Of a DNA stretch of 61,596 bases, positions 45,257-53,819 are shown piece by piece. Under the pieces are notes generated by a model. That model did no database searches, was not told where the DNA came from, and worked only from the letters and a program-made list of their open reading frames with translations. This DNA is from Akkermansiaceae bacterium. Its GTDB lineage: Bacteria > Verrucomicrobiota > Verrucomicrobiia > Verrucomicrobiales > Akkermansiaceae. Numbering within the stretch: position 1 is the stretch's first letter; the number at the start of each line of letters is the position of its first letter. The position numbers were made by a program, and so were the translations under genes. The stretch is from positions 1 to 61,596 of the forward strand of contig JANYEC010000044.1 in NCBI GenBank assembly GCA_025363295.1, written 5' to 3'.

Positions 45257-45670
45257 ATGTTTAAAAAACTTTTGTGCTTGAAAGGTGTATTGCCCGGCTT
45301 GTTTGGCGGCGTTGCGTTGCCATTGGCACTGTTGATAACATCCAATCTGCCGGTTGAATTACAAGTGATTGAGTTCAAAATGAGCATCATCGCCTGCGGC
45401 ATGTTATTCCTCACAATGCCTCTGCTGGGGGCCATTGTCGCACACTTCACCGCAGAAAAAGCCATCCGCTCACAATTCCTCACCGCAATATTTGCGCCCA
45501 CTGTAGTCATTGGGGTGTTTTTAATAAGAACTAACCAGACTAAAGCCGCGATTCACGAGCAAGCTCAGGAGCATGTTAGCAATGAAAATAAAAATATTAA
45601 ATCCGAATACAGAATACTGGCGGAAAAAAAACAACCCGAGCTGTTAAACACCGGAGAAATCCCACAGTAA
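45257..45670 (+). CDS. small membrane protein of unknown function
   Basis: 137 residues with three hydrophobic segments in the first 90 residues (GVLPGLFGGVALPLALLI, SIIACGMLFLTMPLLGAI, FLTAIFAPTVVIGVFLI) and a charged cytoplasmic or periplasmic tail. No family recognised. It starts 12 nt after the coiled-coil/Fn3 gene, with which it is probably co-transcribed. Confidence 0.55.
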   Translation: MFKKLLCLKGVLPGLFGGVALPLALLITSNLPVELQVIEFKMSIIACGMLFLTMPLLGAIVAHFTAEKAIRSQFLTAIFAPTVVIGVFLIRTNQTKAAIHEQAQEHVSNENKNIKSEYRILAEKKQPELLNTGEIPQ

Positions 45671-45687
45671 CCCCACCCATTACAACG

Positions 45688-46380
45688 ATGAAAAACATAT
45701 TTTATCTATTATCCTTTGTTTGTTTAGTTCACGCCTCATGGGCTGAGGACGTTGTGGAGATTTCCAGTGAGAGCGGGCCGCTGTTTGTTACGGGCAGCAT
45801 TCTGAATGCCGCCAATCGTGAAATCAAACCTATCGCCATCAAAGGCAGAGGCTATGAATGGTTTTCGGTCCCGCCCGGTGGAGTCAGTGTCCAACTCAAG
45901 AGCCTAGGTGTACCAACTGCACCCATCACTCTTAAAAGCGGTGCTAACACCTTTCTCCGAGTTACTACCATATCCCCCGATAAAAATTTAGACATCAACA
46001 AAGATTGTGATTTGAAAATTTTTCCTCCAGAAGCTAAACTACGGATTTCTTCAGGTGAAAAAGGCTGGGTCTATCTCGGCGCTCTAGAACAATCGTTAGA
46101 TACCTCTGCATGGAAAAGTATGTTTCTCGCCGCCGCAGACGGGCAAAGGCTGGACCGCGCCGGTATCCCCACGCTCACTAAAAAAATGTTTTTCGATCTA
46201 GCCACTCAGACAAAAAACACTTTCACGGTGGATTACCCCCTTTATTTACGCTCTGGGGTGGGAGAGGTCACTGACAAAACATCCTCAAAAATCTTGCGCC
46301 CCGGTCAAAAAGTAAAAATTTTACAACTTAAACCAAACACAAAGCCCGAAAATATCTACGCTCAAGTAGAAGTCCTGTGA
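45688..46380 (+). CDS. exported protein of unknown function
   Basis: 230 residues with signal peptide MKNIFYLLSFVCLVHASWA. Beta-rich with no Cys pairs; one segment near the C terminus (SKILRPGQKVKILQLKPN) resembles an SH3-like strand pattern. It lies 17 nt after a membrane protein gene and 43 nt ahead of the peptidoglycan hydrolase gene, so an immunity-type or accessory periplasmic role is conceivable. Unknown family. Confidence 0.5.
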   Translation: MKNIFYLLSFVCLVHASWAEDVVEISSESGPLFVTGSILNAANREIKPIAIKGRGYEWFSVPPGGVSVQLKSLGVPTAPITLKSGANTFLRVTTISPDKNLDINKDCDLKIFPPEAKLRISSGEKGWVYLGALEQSLDTSAWKSMFLAAADGQRLDRAGIPTLTKKMFFDLATQTKNTFTVDYPLYLRSGVGEVTDKTSSKILRPGQKVKILQLKPNTKPENIYAQVEVL

Positions 46381-46423
46381 AACCAAGCGCATCTCCAACT
46401 GATATAAAACACACCTCTGAACA

Positions 46424-47959
46424 ATGAGCAAAAAAGCAACCGCCACCATCACAGTTCCCATGACCATCGACGTCGATGGTGCGCCAAATGCCTACGGTCC
46501 CGACGACAGCAAGGCTCTCGACTACGAACTCAACGCCCACGTTGGAGCAAAGAAGACTGGAAAGATCGTCGGATACCGGACGAAGAACAACGACGGTCGA
46601 ACACCGATACCACAAGGGGCAACCGATCCCTATCCCGGATTCTATATTGCTGAGACTGCCTATGGCGACGCGGCGAACAACAACGGGAACGATCCACGGC
46701 GCTATGTAAACGCGGCGGAGATCAATTATACGCTGCACGCCACGGCAGCAAAAAATACAGGGGTAAATTTAGGGGATTTCTGTGTGGTGCATAGCCTATC
46801 CACCCGTCGCACCGTTTTTGCCATCGTCGGTGATTCCGGTCACAGCAGCGGCGCGGAGGGTTCCCTGGCGCTCCTCCAGCGTCTTGGCTATCCGGCCAAA
46901 AACGGCAAGAGCGGCGGCGTTGATAAAAGCGAGATTGTTGTGCGATATTTCGCCAACACCAATCCGAACAAACGCTTTTTCTTTACCCAAGCGGAACTTG
47001 ATTCAGCAGCCACATCACAGGACCTGGACACGGATTTCTCGGACTTTCACGCGGGTGACCCTGGCTTGCTCGTTCTGGATGCGGTAGGGCATACGGAATC
47101 GTCGATTGAGGCTCCGCGCGTGGACCCATTTGCACCGCTTTCCGTATCACAAGGCAAAAACCCACCGGTATATCCCGGTCGTCTCATCAAGCGGGATGAC
47201 GCGGATACGGACTCCGTAAAGATCATCCAGAAGCGGCTAAGAGAAATTGGCATGACCGAGCCAGGACCAAATGGCCCCATTCCGCTGGCGGTGGACGGAG
47301 GATATGGAACGAACACTTTCAATGCGGTGGAACTTTTCCAGATGCGCCACACCGATCTGGATGGTCGCCCCCTTCTCGTGGATGGAATAGTGGGGGCGGC
47401 AACCTGGGGGGCGTTGTTCGGGCGGAACACCGTTCTTTCATCACTCGCAATGGCGGGCAGCATTCTTGGAAAAAAGGTTCTGGAGACAGCCGCCGGGCAA
47501 GAGGGCGTTCTTGAGAAACCGATTGGGAGCAATTCCGGGCCGGAGGTGGACCAATATCTGGCTTCTGTTGGCCTGCCCCCTGGGAACTTCTGGTGCATGG
47601 CTTTCGCTTATTGGTGCTTCCGCGAGGCGGCCGCGAGCATTGGCATCAAAAACCCCGCCATCAAAACAGGCGGCGTGCTCGATGCCTGGAACAAAGCCCG
47701 CAGCGGCGGCATCCCCACTGTCACTTGTGAGGATGCACTGAATGATCCGGGAAAAATCAAGCCGGGTATGATTTTCATCATGAGCACGGGCGGAGGCTAC
47801 GGGCATACCGGGATCGTCGTCGCCTTGCGCGGAAATGTACTGGAGACCATCGAGGGCAATACCAACAAAGAAGGCTCGTCAAACGGAATCGGTGTTTTTC
47901 GGCGTACCCAGCGCACAATATCCAGCATCAACCGCGGCTACATCGACTACGGGGTGTAA
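46424..47959 (+). CDS. three-domain cell-wall hydrolase: GH75-like, peptidoglycan-binding, CHAP
   Basis: 511 residues, no signal peptide. Residues 1-225 resemble GH75 chitosanases: TIDVDGAPNA at the start and VFAIVGDSGHSSGAEGSL (Asp137, Glu145 as likely acids). Residues about 245-332 form a PG_binding_1 domain (VKIIQKRLREIG, DGGYGTNTFNAVELFQ, GIVGAATWGALFG). Residues about 350-511 form a CHAP-type amidase with Cys391 in FWCMAFAYWC and His461 in GYGHTGIVVAL. It should cut bacterial cell wall. Without an export signal it needs another route, or acts after lysis. Confidence 0.75.
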   Translation: MSKKATATITVPMTIDVDGAPNAYGPDDSKALDYELNAHVGAKKTGKIVGYRTKNNDGRTPIPQGATDPYPGFYIAETAYGDAANNNGNDPRRYVNAAEINYTLHATAAKNTGVNLGDFCVVHSLSTRRTVFAIVGDSGHSSGAEGSLALLQRLGYPAKNGKSGGVDKSEIVVRYFANTNPNKRFFFTQAELDSAATSQDLDTDFSDFHAGDPGLLVLDAVGHTESSIEAPRVDPFAPLSVSQGKNPPVYPGRLIKRDDADTDSVKIIQKRLREIGMTEPGPNGPIPLAVDGGYGTNTFNAVELFQMRHTDLDGRPLLVDGIVGAATWGALFGRNTVLSSLAMAGSILGKKVLETAAGQEGVLEKPIGSNSGPEVDQYLASVGLPPGNFWCMAFAYWCFREAAASIGIKNPAIKTGGVLDAWNKARSGGIPTVTCEDALNDPGKIKPGMIFIMSTGGGYGHTGIVVALRGNVLETIEGNTNKEGSSNGIGVFRRTQRTISSINRGYIDYGV

Positions 47960-48081
47960 ACCTCTATCATTTATCAAATGATTTAAACCATCTCACCCCA
48001 CCCGCATCTGCTCGTTCATGAGTATGGGGAGGAGCCAGTCGCGGAGGTGGGGAGATCTTAGTTTTTGAAACTGACCGATGG

Positions 48082-48624
48082 TCAAAGACTCGCCCCGTAG
48101 TGCCCATCCAGCACCTCGTGCAGCGCGAGGATGCTGGCGATGCGGCGGACGTGGTGGGTGAATTGCTGGGCTTCGTCGCTGGTGAGCGGGCGGCCTAGGA
48201 GGGCGGACTCGCGGTAGCTGAGCCACTTTTTCAGGACTTGGTAGCCGCCGAGGGTGTAGGTCCAGACGGGTTCTGGGACGTCTTTCCAACGGGTGGTGAC
48301 GTTGAGGTGGATGTCGAGGCAACCTTCGCCGCGGGTGCCGGAGGTGGTTTTGCCGGGGCCGGGCATGACGGCTCCGGCTAGGCCGCTGTATCCCCAGCGG
48401 GCGGCGATGGCGAGGGGGGCACAGGCGTCCCGCCTGTGGTTTGGAGATGCAGGCGGGACGCCTGCGCCCCTTTCTGCGATGACCAGTTCGCCGAGACCTT
48501 TGAGATCCTCGCGGACTTTGAGATCGGTGACGCCGGAGACGGGTGTTTCGGGATCGAGCAGGGCGCCGAGCTGGTTACCGAGGTTATTCCTCCGAAACCG
48601 GCAGCTGTTCCCATGCTGCTTCAA
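48082..48624 (-). pseudogene. C-terminal remnant of a type ISP restriction-modification enzyme
   Basis: The frame reads LLDPETPVSGVTDLKVREDL, ARWGYSGLAGAVMPGPGK, and VWTYTLGGYQVLKKWLSYRE with RPLTSDEAQQFTHHVRRIASIL, which matches the C-terminal target-recognition region of single-chain type ISP enzymes. The nuclease, helicase and methylase parts are absent. A REP-like pair (48420-48465) is inserted in frame, coding for GAGVPPASPNHRRDACAP. It overlaps the end of the Eco29kI-like gene by 41 nt. Confidence 0.7.
48420..48465. repeat. inverted pair of REP-like palindromes (BIME-like)
   Basis: CACAGGCG-TCC-CGCCTGTG (48420-48438) and GCAGGCG-GGA-CGCCTGC (48449-48465) are two hairpins of the same family in opposite orientation, 10 nt apart. 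They interrupt the type ISP remnant in frame. Such elements are dispersed in many verrucomicrobial genomes; no RAYT transposase is in the window. Confidence 0.75.
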
Positions 48625-49204
48625 CTACTGTAACAATTTCCTCAAAGCCCAACTTGGGAGGCTTTTTACACCGCGCTGCCCATGCCCGTCCTGGATGCAA
48701 TTCATCCCACAAAGGCTTCCTGCCCTCGTAGCGGCCTCCACCTGGGTCGTGATTGCCAAAGCCGTCCACCATGTGATTCCAAACAGGCCGGAACGTTTGG
48801 ATAAGAAGTGACTCTCCCAGCCCTATCCAAATGTCTTCGACAGCCAAGTATCTACACGTGAAATCTTCTATCCTGAAGTCACCACACGCTCGAATTGAAT
48901 CGGCGTGTTCACCGAGGCGACTGTAAAGTGCCGTGCTGGCAATCGAGGAATCTTGTGCACCCTTTCTACCTCCTTTTGGCACTGCCTTACCCACATAAAT
49001 TGGGTGAGTGGCACGACCTTGGTTGAGTTTTGCCAAGGGAGCATAAAGCTGATTTGAACCGGTATAATAGATTGCGTAAATTCCCGCTCCTAAGAATTTG
49101 TGCAATCCTTTCAACTGAATGATTTCAGTGTCGAGCAGAGCACCAACAATGCTTTCACCCAAGTGTTTTCGATCAAGTGGATTGTAAGTTTTTGCTTCTA
49201 ACAT
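48584..49204 (-). CDS. Eco29kI-like type II restriction endonuclease (GIY-YIG)
   Basis: 206 residues. GIYAIYYTG (41-49) and HPIYVGKAVPKGGRKG (67-82) form the GIY-YIG active-site region of the Eco29kI family. Later RLGEHADSIRACGDF and GLGESLLIQTFRPVWNHMVDGFGNHDPG carry the Arg, Glu and Asn of the site. Eco29kI itself cuts CCGCGG; the same target here is inference. The start at 49204 overlaps the methyltransferase stop by 32 nt. Confidence 0.85.
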   Translation of the reverse strand: MLEAKTYNPLDRKHLGESIVGALLDTEIIQLKGLHKFLGAGIYAIYYTGSNQLYAPLAKLNQGRATHPIYVGKAVPKGGRKGAQDSSIASTALYSRLGEHADSIRACGDFRIEDFTCRYLAVEDIWIGLGESLLIQTFRPVWNHMVDGFGNHDPGGGRYEGRKPLWDELHPGRAWAARCKKPPKLGFEEIVTVVEAAWEQLPVSEE

Positions 49205-50312
49205 GCGAACGGATTTTAGATGCAATGGAGGCGGTCACGATACGCGACAATTCGACGGGGACGGCGTTACCGAGTTGACGCATGCTCTCGGTCCAAGAAA
49301 CCGGGAAGAACCAATCGTCGGGAAATGTTTGAATTCTTGCCGCTTCCCTTACGGTGAAATAACGGACAGTGCCGTCTAGGGCTCTAAGCATGTTCTCTCC
49401 GCCGGGTACACCGTGATCTCCTGCTTTTAGGGCCTTCGCGGGCTCATCCATAGGGCTGCCAGTGTGTCCCGGATAAGACCGCGCTCCAGGTTGTCTTTTG
49501 TGGTTGGTCCAAGCAATCTTACATGAGGGTTCGTTTAGACTAGCAATGGCATCCCTAACAGTTGCCCACCGTGACGCCGCTCCAAACAAATCCTCTTCCG
49601 GTTGGACGGATTTAAAAAATTTCTTGGACTTAAGCCCGTGATCTCTCCAATAAGTTTGACTAAATTGTTTAGCGTGTTCCAACGCCTCCTTGGTGTGGGT
49701 GGTTGGAGGCATGCTCCATCCCATATTTAGATTTTTACGAAAGCCCACAATGAAAACCCTATGCCTTCGTTGTGGAACTCCATAATTTGCTGCATCCACC
49801 AGATTGACCGACACTTCGTATTCCGTGGCGGATTTCGAAGCGGCCGAGTTAGCGAAACGCTGAAGACGTCTCCAATTTGTCTCCCAATCGGCATTGAGAG
49901 ATATGGGAAAATCCGGAAATCGTAACTGAAGCCGGATAAATTCTACGTAGCCTGCAAACGCCGGCCTTAAGAGGCCCCGGACGTTCTCAAAGACGAATGC
50001 GGAGGGCTTCAACTCTCTCACAGCGCGGGCGGCTTCAGGGAAGAGATCCCTTCGGTCATTGCTTCCTCGCGCTTTTCCGCCCATTGAAAATGGCTGGCAA
50101 GGAGGTCCCCCAGCTACAAGATCCACATTCTTAAATTTGCTGTAATCTACGTCTCTAACGTCCCCTTCGCCTACGTTCCACTCTGGGCGATTGTTGCGTA
50201 AGGTGACGCAAGCGTCTTTGTTGCGCTCAAAAAGAGCAATGTTGTCAAAGCCAGCGGCTTCAAGGCCCAATGCTAGGCCACCAGCTCCCGAAAATAGTTC
50301 AAGCGAGCGCAT
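49173..50312 (-). CDS. DNA (cytosine-5) methyltransferase of the Eco29kI-like system
   Basis: 379 residues. Motif I ELFSGAGGLALG, motif IV GGPPCQPFS (catalytic Cys72), motif VI ENVRGLL, motif VIII QRRHRVFIVGF, motif IX TVREAARIQTFPDDW and motif X QLGNAVPVEL are all present in the standard order. The target-recognition region lies around 215-300. It protects host DNA from the endonuclease encoded just downstream. ATG at 50312 gives the usual MRSLELFSGAGG start. Confidence 0.93.
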   Translation of the reverse strand: MRSLELFSGAGGLALGLEAAGFDNIALFERNKDACVTLRNNRPEWNVGEGDVRDVDYSKFKNVDLVAGGPPCQPFSMGGKARGSNDRRDLFPEAARAVRELKPSAFVFENVRGLLRPAFAGYVEFIRLQLRFPDFPISLNADWETNWRRLQRFANSAASKSATEYEVSVNLVDAANYGVPQRRHRVFIVGFRKNLNMGWSMPPTTHTKEALEHAKQFSQTYWRDHGLKSKKFFKSVQPEEDLFGAASRWATVRDAIASLNEPSCKIAWTNHKRQPGARSYPGHTGSPMDEPAKALKAGDHGVPGGENMLRALDGTVRYFTVREAARIQTFPDDWFFPVSWTESMRQLGNAVPVELSRIVTASIASKIRSHVRSKNLQST

Positions 50313-50439
50313 GGCAAATGCTGGCACCACATTCCCTGATCTGTCCAGTAGTCTTATCTGAAATTGAATTTCCCCGCAGGGCCTTATCGACGCTGCCGAC
50401 TATGTAGCGGACGATTTCCGGCAGGTTTTTCTTGTACAT
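50299..50439 (-). CDS. possible 46-residue ORF overlapping the methyltransferase start
   Basis: From ATG 50439 the frame reads MYKKNLPEIVRYIVGSVDK with more to a TGA at 50299-50301, overlapping the first 14 nt of the methyltransferase gene. The sequence looks protein-like but has no helix-turn-helix, so it is not an obvious controller protein. It could be the relic of a longer gene, as the frame stays open further upstream without a start. Confidence 0.25.
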   Translation of the reverse strand: MYKKNLPEIVRYIVGSVDKALRGNSISDKTTGQIRECGASICHALA

Positions 50440-50477
50440 TTGCCACCGCAGGGAATGATCGTTAGGGACGATTCGAC

Positions 50478-51326
50478 ATGGAGGATTGCAAGGATCCTTA
50501 TTCGGCCGAGCGACAGGCGGATCAACTTTTACTACGTGGTTTGATTGCCAAGCGAGAGAAGATCCTCCACCGGCTTCAGTCCGTGAACTACTACCGGCTG
50601 AGTGGCTACCTCTTTCCCTTCCGGCTTCCTGCCTCGGATGAATTCATTCCCGGCAGCAGTCTGGAATTCATCTGGAGCCGCTATTGCTTCGACCGGCGTC
50701 TGCGGGTTCTAACTATCGGCGCGATCGAACGAATTGAAATCGCGGTGCGCACCCAGTTAGTCTATCATTTCACCCATGCCCACGGCCCCTTCGGTTATGC
50801 TGAAGACAAGAACCCGCCGAAGCTCAAAATCGGCGATTATCTGGAATGGCGGCTCAAGCTTCAGGAAGAGGCGGCGCGCAGCAAGAAAACCTTCAAGAAG
50901 GCGTTTTTCGACAAATACGGAGAGAGAAGCCTCCTGACCTTTTTCAAGGGGGTGGAACCGTCCATCAAACAGGCGGTGGGCGGCCCGTGGCAAATCCCGG
51001 ACACGCTCCTGCTTTCATGGCTCACCAGCCGGGATGCGGCCCGCAACCTTTGTGCCCACCACGCCCGCTTTTGGAACCGCGAGCTCGGTTATCCACCGTT
51101 GCTGCCGCAGCCAAACAAATTTCCCCTCTGGCATGGAGAACACAAGCTGCCCAACAACCGTTGCGGCATCATCCTCCTCATTTGCCGCCACTGGCTGAGA
51201 CTGATTTCACCCACAGGCAAGTGGAACGAACGAGCCGAAGCTCTCTTCGCCGAATACCCGGATATTCCGAGGGCGGACATGGGCCTGACGGAAAGCTGGG
51301 TCACCCATCCGCTCTGGACCTCCTAA
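50478..51326 (+). CDS. Abi_2/AbiD-family HEPN protein
   Basis: 282 residues. The family N terminus (RGLIAKREKILHRLQSVNYYRLSGYLFPFR) and the HEPN RNase motif RNLCAHHARFWNRELGY (Arg189, His194) are both clear. Compared with typical members, the segment between about residues 150 and 155 (usually a Trp-containing LPPxW...EVxSFG block) seems to be missing. Family members cause abortive infection by cleaving RNA. Divergent from the restriction-modification pair, which makes this a small defence island. Confidence 0.8.
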   Translation: MEDCKDPYSAERQADQLLLRGLIAKREKILHRLQSVNYYRLSGYLFPFRLPASDEFIPGSSLEFIWSRYCFDRRLRVLTIGAIERIEIAVRTQLVYHFTHAHGPFGYAEDKNPPKLKIGDYLEWRLKLQEEAARSKKTFKKAFFDKYGERSLLTFFKGVEPSIKQAVGGPWQIPDTLLLSWLTSRDAARNLCAHHARFWNRELGYPPLLPQPNKFPLWHGEHKLPNNRCGIILLICRHWLRLISPTGKWNERAEALFAEYPDIPRADMGLTESWVTHPLWTS

Positions 51327-51442
51327 CCCACCAAGGATGGCACGAACCCCTAAGCATGATGAAATTCATTGCCGCCGACCTCACCAAAAAGCCCGTCCGC
51401 ATCCCTCTGGCAAAACCGCAAAAACCTGCGATAAATAGGGCG

Positions 51443-51958
51443 ATGCCAATGGCCCATGATCATCGAAGCGCGGAGGGAGTGAAGCTCCACCATCACAAGA
51501 CACTGCTCATCATTGCCATTTTTAAGTGGGTCAAGGGGGGGCTGCTGATCCTGTTAGCATTTGGGTTATTTAAATTGCTTCACCACGATGTAGGGGCGTT
51601 GCTCGAGAGCTTAGCAAATAAATTGCGAGTGGATCCTGACAATCGTTACCTTGGAGCGGCCCTAGCAAAACTCGATCTGCTAGATGACGGGAAACTGGAG
51701 AAACTCAGCGGCATCACCCTCGCCTACGGAGTGCTGCTGCTCACGGAAGGCACGGGTCTTTATTATGAGAAGCGGTGGGCGGAGATTCTAACAGTGATCG
51801 CGACGGCTTGTTTCATCCCTCTGGAGCTGTATGAGCTTTTCATAGCAGTGTCTCCGGTGAAATGTGTGCTGCTGGGAATGAACGGGGGGATTGTGATGAT
51901 TCTCGTTGTCACCCTGCGTCGCGAATCGGCTAGGCGGGAATTGGGAAAGACGGAGTGA
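51443..51958 (+). CDS. DUF2127-family membrane protein
   Basis: 171 residues from ATG 51443; an in-frame ATG at 51357 would add 29 residues. Four TM segments (LLIIAIFKWVKGGLLILLAF, ITLAYGVLLLTEGTGLYY, ILTVIATACFIPLELYELF, LLGMNGGIVMILVVTL) match the DUF2127 pattern. Function unknown. Downstream of the Abi gene on the same strand. Confidence 0.75.
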   Translation: MPMAHDHRSAEGVKLHHHKTLLIIAIFKWVKGGLLILLAFGLFKLLHHDVGALLESLANKLRVDPDNRYLGAALAKLDLLDDGKLEKLSGITLAYGVLLLTEGTGLYYEKRWAEILTVIATACFIPLELYELFIAVSPVKCVLLGMNGGIVMILVVTLRRESARRELGKTE

Positions 51959-52031
51959 AGCTTTTGACTCGGAGCAAGATGCTCCTGCAGCGGCCAGGCA
52001 CGATACGCCGGTGTGCGGCGTACCGCTGGTA

Positions 52032-52625
52032 TCAGAGCGGTTTTTTCTCGATGAGGCGGAAGCGATCGAGGTAGCTGCCGTTGTTGAACTTGCGGCAGCA
52101 GTCATAACAGGCGACGGCGCGCTTGATGGGTTTGACGCGGTGTATAATCGAAAAACAGTTAGAACAGATGTAGGCGTGCTTGCGCTTCATTTTGCGGCGC
52201 TTGAAGGGCAGGTTGTGAAACGGTTGCTCACCGGGTATGCCAAGGTCCGCGCAGGCGGTCTGCCATTCCGGGCCATGGGGCTCGATGCGACGGCGACCGC
52301 AACGCTCGTAGGCGACGAGGTGAGCGAGCTCGTGCTTGAGGGTGCGCCAGAGTTCCTCGGGCTCGCATTCTTTGAGTTTCGGATTGAGCTCGATGGCACG
52401 ATCCGGCCACCAGGCACGTCCCGCGGTGGTCTGCATGCGAGGGTTCCATGAGACGCTTACTTTTCGCGCGAGCTCGTGGAGCAAAAGCGTTTTTGAGGCT
52501 TCTACACACCATGCCGTTAGACCACCATCCTCCCGGAGTGATTGCTTGCGAGGGGCTTCCGCAGGTTTCAGGACGCGGAACCAAGAGGTCCATCTGAATT
52601 CAAGCTGCGGCATGCTCCGATCCAT
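52032..52625 (-). CDS. SprT-like zinc metalloprotein
   Basis: 197 residues. The zinc site is LKHELAHLVAY (His98, Glu99, His102) with a third ligand region EPHGPEWQ. The C-terminal zinc ribbon uses CSNCFSI and CYDCCRKF. SprT/SPRTN-like proteins are proteases linked to DNA-protein crosslink repair in eukaryotes; bacterial roles are less known. The start at 52625 gives a full N-terminal helix region. Confidence 0.85.
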   Translation of the reverse strand: MDRSMPQLEFRWTSWFRVLKPAEAPRKQSLREDGGLTAWCVEASKTLLLHELARKVSVSWNPRMQTTAGRAWWPDRAIELNPKLKECEPEELWRTLKHELAHLVAYERCGRRRIEPHGPEWQTACADLGIPGEQPFHNLPFKRRKMKRKHAYICSNCFSIIHRVKPIKRAVACYDCCRKFNNGSYLDRFRLIEKKPL

Positions 52626-52789
52626 TTAAAAGAGGGTTACCAGCTTTCATGAGCGAAGGCAACAGGGGCTTCTGAAGAACGACGATTTTTTATGCGAAGC
52701 GAAATTATTCGGGTGAGTGGTGTGATGAGAAAATAAAATTTCTCGCAATGGAAATTTGCCTTGGAGGAATTACCATCCACAGTGCCCGG

Positions 52790-53803
52790 ATGACTGAAAA
52801 CTTTCACGGATGGGCGGCAACGAAAGCGGGAAATGCACTGGCAGAATTTGAATTCGATCCCGGTGCGCTGCGCCCGGAGCAAGTGCAAGTGAACGTGGAA
52901 TCCTGCGGGATCTGCCACTCGGACCTTTCGATGCTCGATAACGATTGGGGGAACGCCAGCTATCCGCTGGTGCCCGGTCATGAGGTGGTGGGCGTGATCG
53001 AAAAAATGGGCGATCAAGTAAAGGGTCTGGCCATCGGCGACCGGGTGGGTCTCGGTTGGTTCGCTGGGAGTTGCATGTCCTGCCAGCCTTGTCTATCAGG
53101 ACATCACAATCTCTGCGCGAATGGCGAGCAAATGATCGTGGGTCGCCACGGTGGGTTTGCTGATAGAGTGCGTGCGAATTGGGAGTGGGCGATCAAACTG
53201 CCGGAAAAACTCGATCCCGCCAGCGCAGGTCCGCTTTTCTGCGGGGGTATCACGGTCTTCGCACCGATCACGGATTTTGGAGTGAAGCCAACGGACCGCG
53301 TGGGGGTAATCGGGATCGGTGGACTGGGCCACATGGCAGTGCAATTTCTCAACAAGTGGGGCTGCGAGGTGACGGCGTTTACATCCAGTGAGGCAAAAGC
53401 GGATGAAGCGCGGAAACTCGGCGCGCATCACGTCGTGGGGACGCGTGATGCGGCGGCGCTGGGGAAAATTGCGGGTTCGTTAGATTTCATTCTCGTGACG
53501 GTGAACGTAAGCGTGGACTGGGACGCCTATGTCGCGGCGCTGGCGCCCGGCGGAAGATTGCATTTTGTGGGTGCTGTGTTAGAGCCAGTGCCGGTGCGTG
53601 CGTTTTCCCTGATCGGTGGAAGAAAGTCGATCTCCGGTTCACCGTTAGGATCGCCCGCGACGGTGGCAACGATGTTGGATTTCTGCGCCCGCCATTCGAT
53701 CGCACCGGTAATCGAAACATTCGCGATGAATGACGTGAATGCCGCACTGGATCATCTCCGCTCGGGCAAGGCGACTTACCGCATCGTGCTGAAAAATAGT
53801 TAG
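52790..53803 (+). CDS. zinc-dependent alcohol/aldehyde dehydrogenase (YahK/cinnamyl-type)
   Basis: 337 residues. Catalytic zinc ligands in GICHSDLS and PGHEVVG, structural zinc Cys set in CMSCQPCLSGHHNLC, nucleotide-binding loop GIGGLGHMAVQF, and the CxGIT motif LFCGGITVFAP. The family reduces aldehydes with NADPH. ATG at 52790 is chosen because it gives MTENFHGWAA; the frame opens earlier at 52748. Confidence 0.9.
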   Translation: MTENFHGWAATKAGNALAEFEFDPGALRPEQVQVNVESCGICHSDLSMLDNDWGNASYPLVPGHEVVGVIEKMGDQVKGLAIGDRVGLGWFAGSCMSCQPCLSGHHNLCANGEQMIVGRHGGFADRVRANWEWAIKLPEKLDPASAGPLFCGGITVFAPITDFGVKPTDRVGVIGIGGLGHMAVQFLNKWGCEVTAFTSSEAKADEARKLGAHHVVGTRDAAALGKIAGSLDFILVTVNVSVDWDAYVAALAPGGRLHFVGAVLEPVPVRAFSLIGGRKSISGSPLGSPATVATMLDFCARHSIAPVIETFAMNDVNAALDHLRSGKATYRIVLKNS

Positions 53804-53819
53804 AGCGCCATTCGCAAAA

